Assembly (NCBI RefSeq): GCF_018362975.1
Contig: NZ_CP074371.1
Coordinates: 1,240,001 to 1,304,000 of the forward strand
From: Nocardia tengchongensis
GTDB lineage: Bacteria > Actinomycetota > Actinomycetes > Mycobacteriales > Mycobacteriaceae
DNA: 64,000 nucleotides
Reading direction: 5' to 3'
The notes beneath the pieces were generated by a model that saw nothing but the letters and a program-made list of their open reading frames with translations, ran no database searches and had not been told where the DNA came from. This document shows, one piece after another, positions 63,125 to 64,000 of this stretch. The translations under genes were made by a program, and so were the position numbers. Positions within the stretch are counted from its first letter, which is position 1. Each line of letters begins with the position of its first letter.

Positions 63125-63886
63125 TCAGCGGGTGGAGATGCGAGTCGGCATGGTGAGCGCCGCCGCCGCGAGGAGCTGATCGAGCGCGCGCTCGACGTCT
63201 TCCTTCCACAGGTGCTCGTGATCCAATTCCAGGCGCAGACGCGGGAATCGGTGATGGGACGCGACCACCTTGAAACCGACATCCTCCAGGAAGTCGGCCT
63301 CGATCATGCAGTTCTCGGGGGAGCATCCGGACGGGGCCGCCGCGGGGGAGCGCAGCGGCGTACCGATCCGCTCACGCAGCGACATGGACCCGACGGCCGG
63401 CATCGAACTCGTCGGCGGATCCTTCCGAATGCCGAACGCCTCGATGGCCCGCACACCACGACGCACCAGATCGCTCACCACAGCCTGGATGAGCTGATTA
63501 CCCACCTGCTCCCCTTGGAAGGGCATTTCGGCGCTCAGCGTGGTCAGCAGCACCGCATCCGGGCTCACGGGGGACGTGGGGAAGAGACCGGCCCGCGGCA
63601 CCGCACTCGGCGGCGCGTAGATCGCGCAGCCGGCCGGCTTGTCCTCGACCACGGCGACCTGACCGCACAACCCCCACTGCAACATGACGGTCGACAGCCA
63701 GGCCTCCTTCTCGAAGACCGGGTCACTGAAGCTATGGGAATCCGCCGCCACCGCCGGATCGATCTCCCAGAACACGCATCGCCGCGCATGCACCGGAAGT
63801 TTGTCGAGTCCGCCGAGGGTAAGTGCGGTCACGCTGGTTGACACCGCTCTGCTCAGCCTCCAGCTGTCCGATTCATCCACACTCAC
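63125..63886 (-). CDS. GNAT-family protein (Rv3916c-like)
   Basis: A 253-residue protein with a GNAT-like acetyl-CoA-binding region (MPFQGEQVGNQLIQAVVSDL) preceded by WGLCGQVAVVEDKPAGCAIY. It is soluble. By position (between cwlM and parB, convergent to cwlM) it corresponds to Rv3916c. The substrate is unknown. The next gene upstream on this strand should be parB, just outside the window; 63887-64000 contains a palindrome but no complete gene. Confidence 0.8.
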   Translation of the reverse strand: MSVDESDSWRLSRAVSTSVTALTLGGLDKLPVHARRCVFWEIDPAVAADSHSFSDPVFEKEAWLSTVMLQWGLCGQVAVVEDKPAGCAIYAPPSAVPRAGLFPTSPVSPDAVLLTTLSAEMPFQGEQVGNQLIQAVVSDLVRRGVRAIEAFGIRKDPPTSSMPAVGSMSLRERIGTPLRSPAAAPSGCSPENCMIEADFLEDVGFKVVASHHRFPRLRLELDHEHLWKEDVERALDQLLAAAALTMPTRISTR

Positions 63887-63959
63887 GCCGCATCACACAG
63901 TGCTCGCCAGCAAGAATAAGCGATCAACGCTTTACGCCTCTCCAGGGCCATAAACCCGT

Positions 63960-63974
63960 ACGTCACAGTGACGT
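63960..63974. repeat. Palindrome in the promoter region at the window end
   Basis: ACGTCACAGTGACGT has perfect 7-bp arms around one A, 74 bases upstream of the GNAT gene start. It may be an operator for that gene. Confidence 0.4.
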
Positions 63975-64000
63975 TTCCACCGTGACCTCCGGGGTAGGCC

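Overview
The window is a GC-rich, gene-dense actinobacterial chromosome segment, most likely Nocardia or a close mycolic-acid relative. The evidence is a complete yrbEAB-mceABCDEF locus, LppU-type and L,D-transpeptidase envelope genes, many ATGA/GTGA start-stop overlaps, and a right end that runs pcnA - nudix - DUF6049 protein - murJ/mviN - sigM - anti-sigma - trxB - trxA - cwlM - GNAT. That order matches Mycobacterium tuberculosis Rv3907c-Rv3916c, which lies next to parB/parA and oriC, so the right edge should be a few genes from the origin. No rRNA, tRNA, CRISPR array, insertion sequence or prophage gene was found.

Layout. 1-6.1 kb: a catabolic/redox cluster (tail of a possible metal-dependent hydrolase, PDR/VanB reductase, Baeyer-Villiger-type monooxygenase, SDR), then an alpha/beta hydrolase, TetR regulator and alcohol dehydrogenase group behind a promoter carrying two tandem palindromes. 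6.2-13.3 kb: Tat-exported phosphatase, DUF445 membrane protein, TIGR03084 protein, exported unknown, L-2-hydroxyglutarate oxidase, SRPBCC protein, RNase H. 13.3-22.9 kb (minus strand): one mce lipid-import operon of nine genes with a Mam-type protein at its end; a KstR-like palindrome lies about 190 bp upstream. 23.3-27.4 kb: secreted serine protease, LppU lipoprotein, cytochrome P450, L,D-transpeptidase. 27.4-31.9 kb: ugpAEBC importer for glycerophosphodiesters. 32-37.2 kb: M13 metallopeptidase, XRE/DUF397 pair, small unknowns, pirin. 37.5-41.1 kb: nudix, MFS exporter, DUF4185 secreted protein. 41.1-43.5 kb: 5-oxoprolinase pxpABC. 43.6-48.4 kb: molybdate uptake (mopI-like, modA, modB, modC) with a DUF885 gene inserted between modB and modC. 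48.5-63.9 kb: an unknown gene and the origin-proximal housekeeping block for tRNA CCA addition, lipid II flipping, sigma-M stress control, thioredoxin and peptidoglycan regulation, ending with a near-consensus parS site at the end of cwlM.

A recurring oddity is a set of six genes (TetR 4541-5112, phosphatase 6189-7266, mceC, serine protease, DUF4185, DUF885) each split by an apparent small indel in a GC-rich tract while both halves stay well conserved. This looks more like base-level sequence error than gene decay, though real mutations cannot be excluded. The most interesting signals are regulatory and domain-level: the parS-like site, the tandem TetR operators, the KstR-like palindrome before the mce operon, a long inverted repeat between ugpB and ugpC, possible leaderless promoters, and loss of zinc ligands in CwlM. 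I did not find a clearly undescribed multi-gene system. Functional statements rest on motif recognition and recalled family knowledge; no database search was possible.
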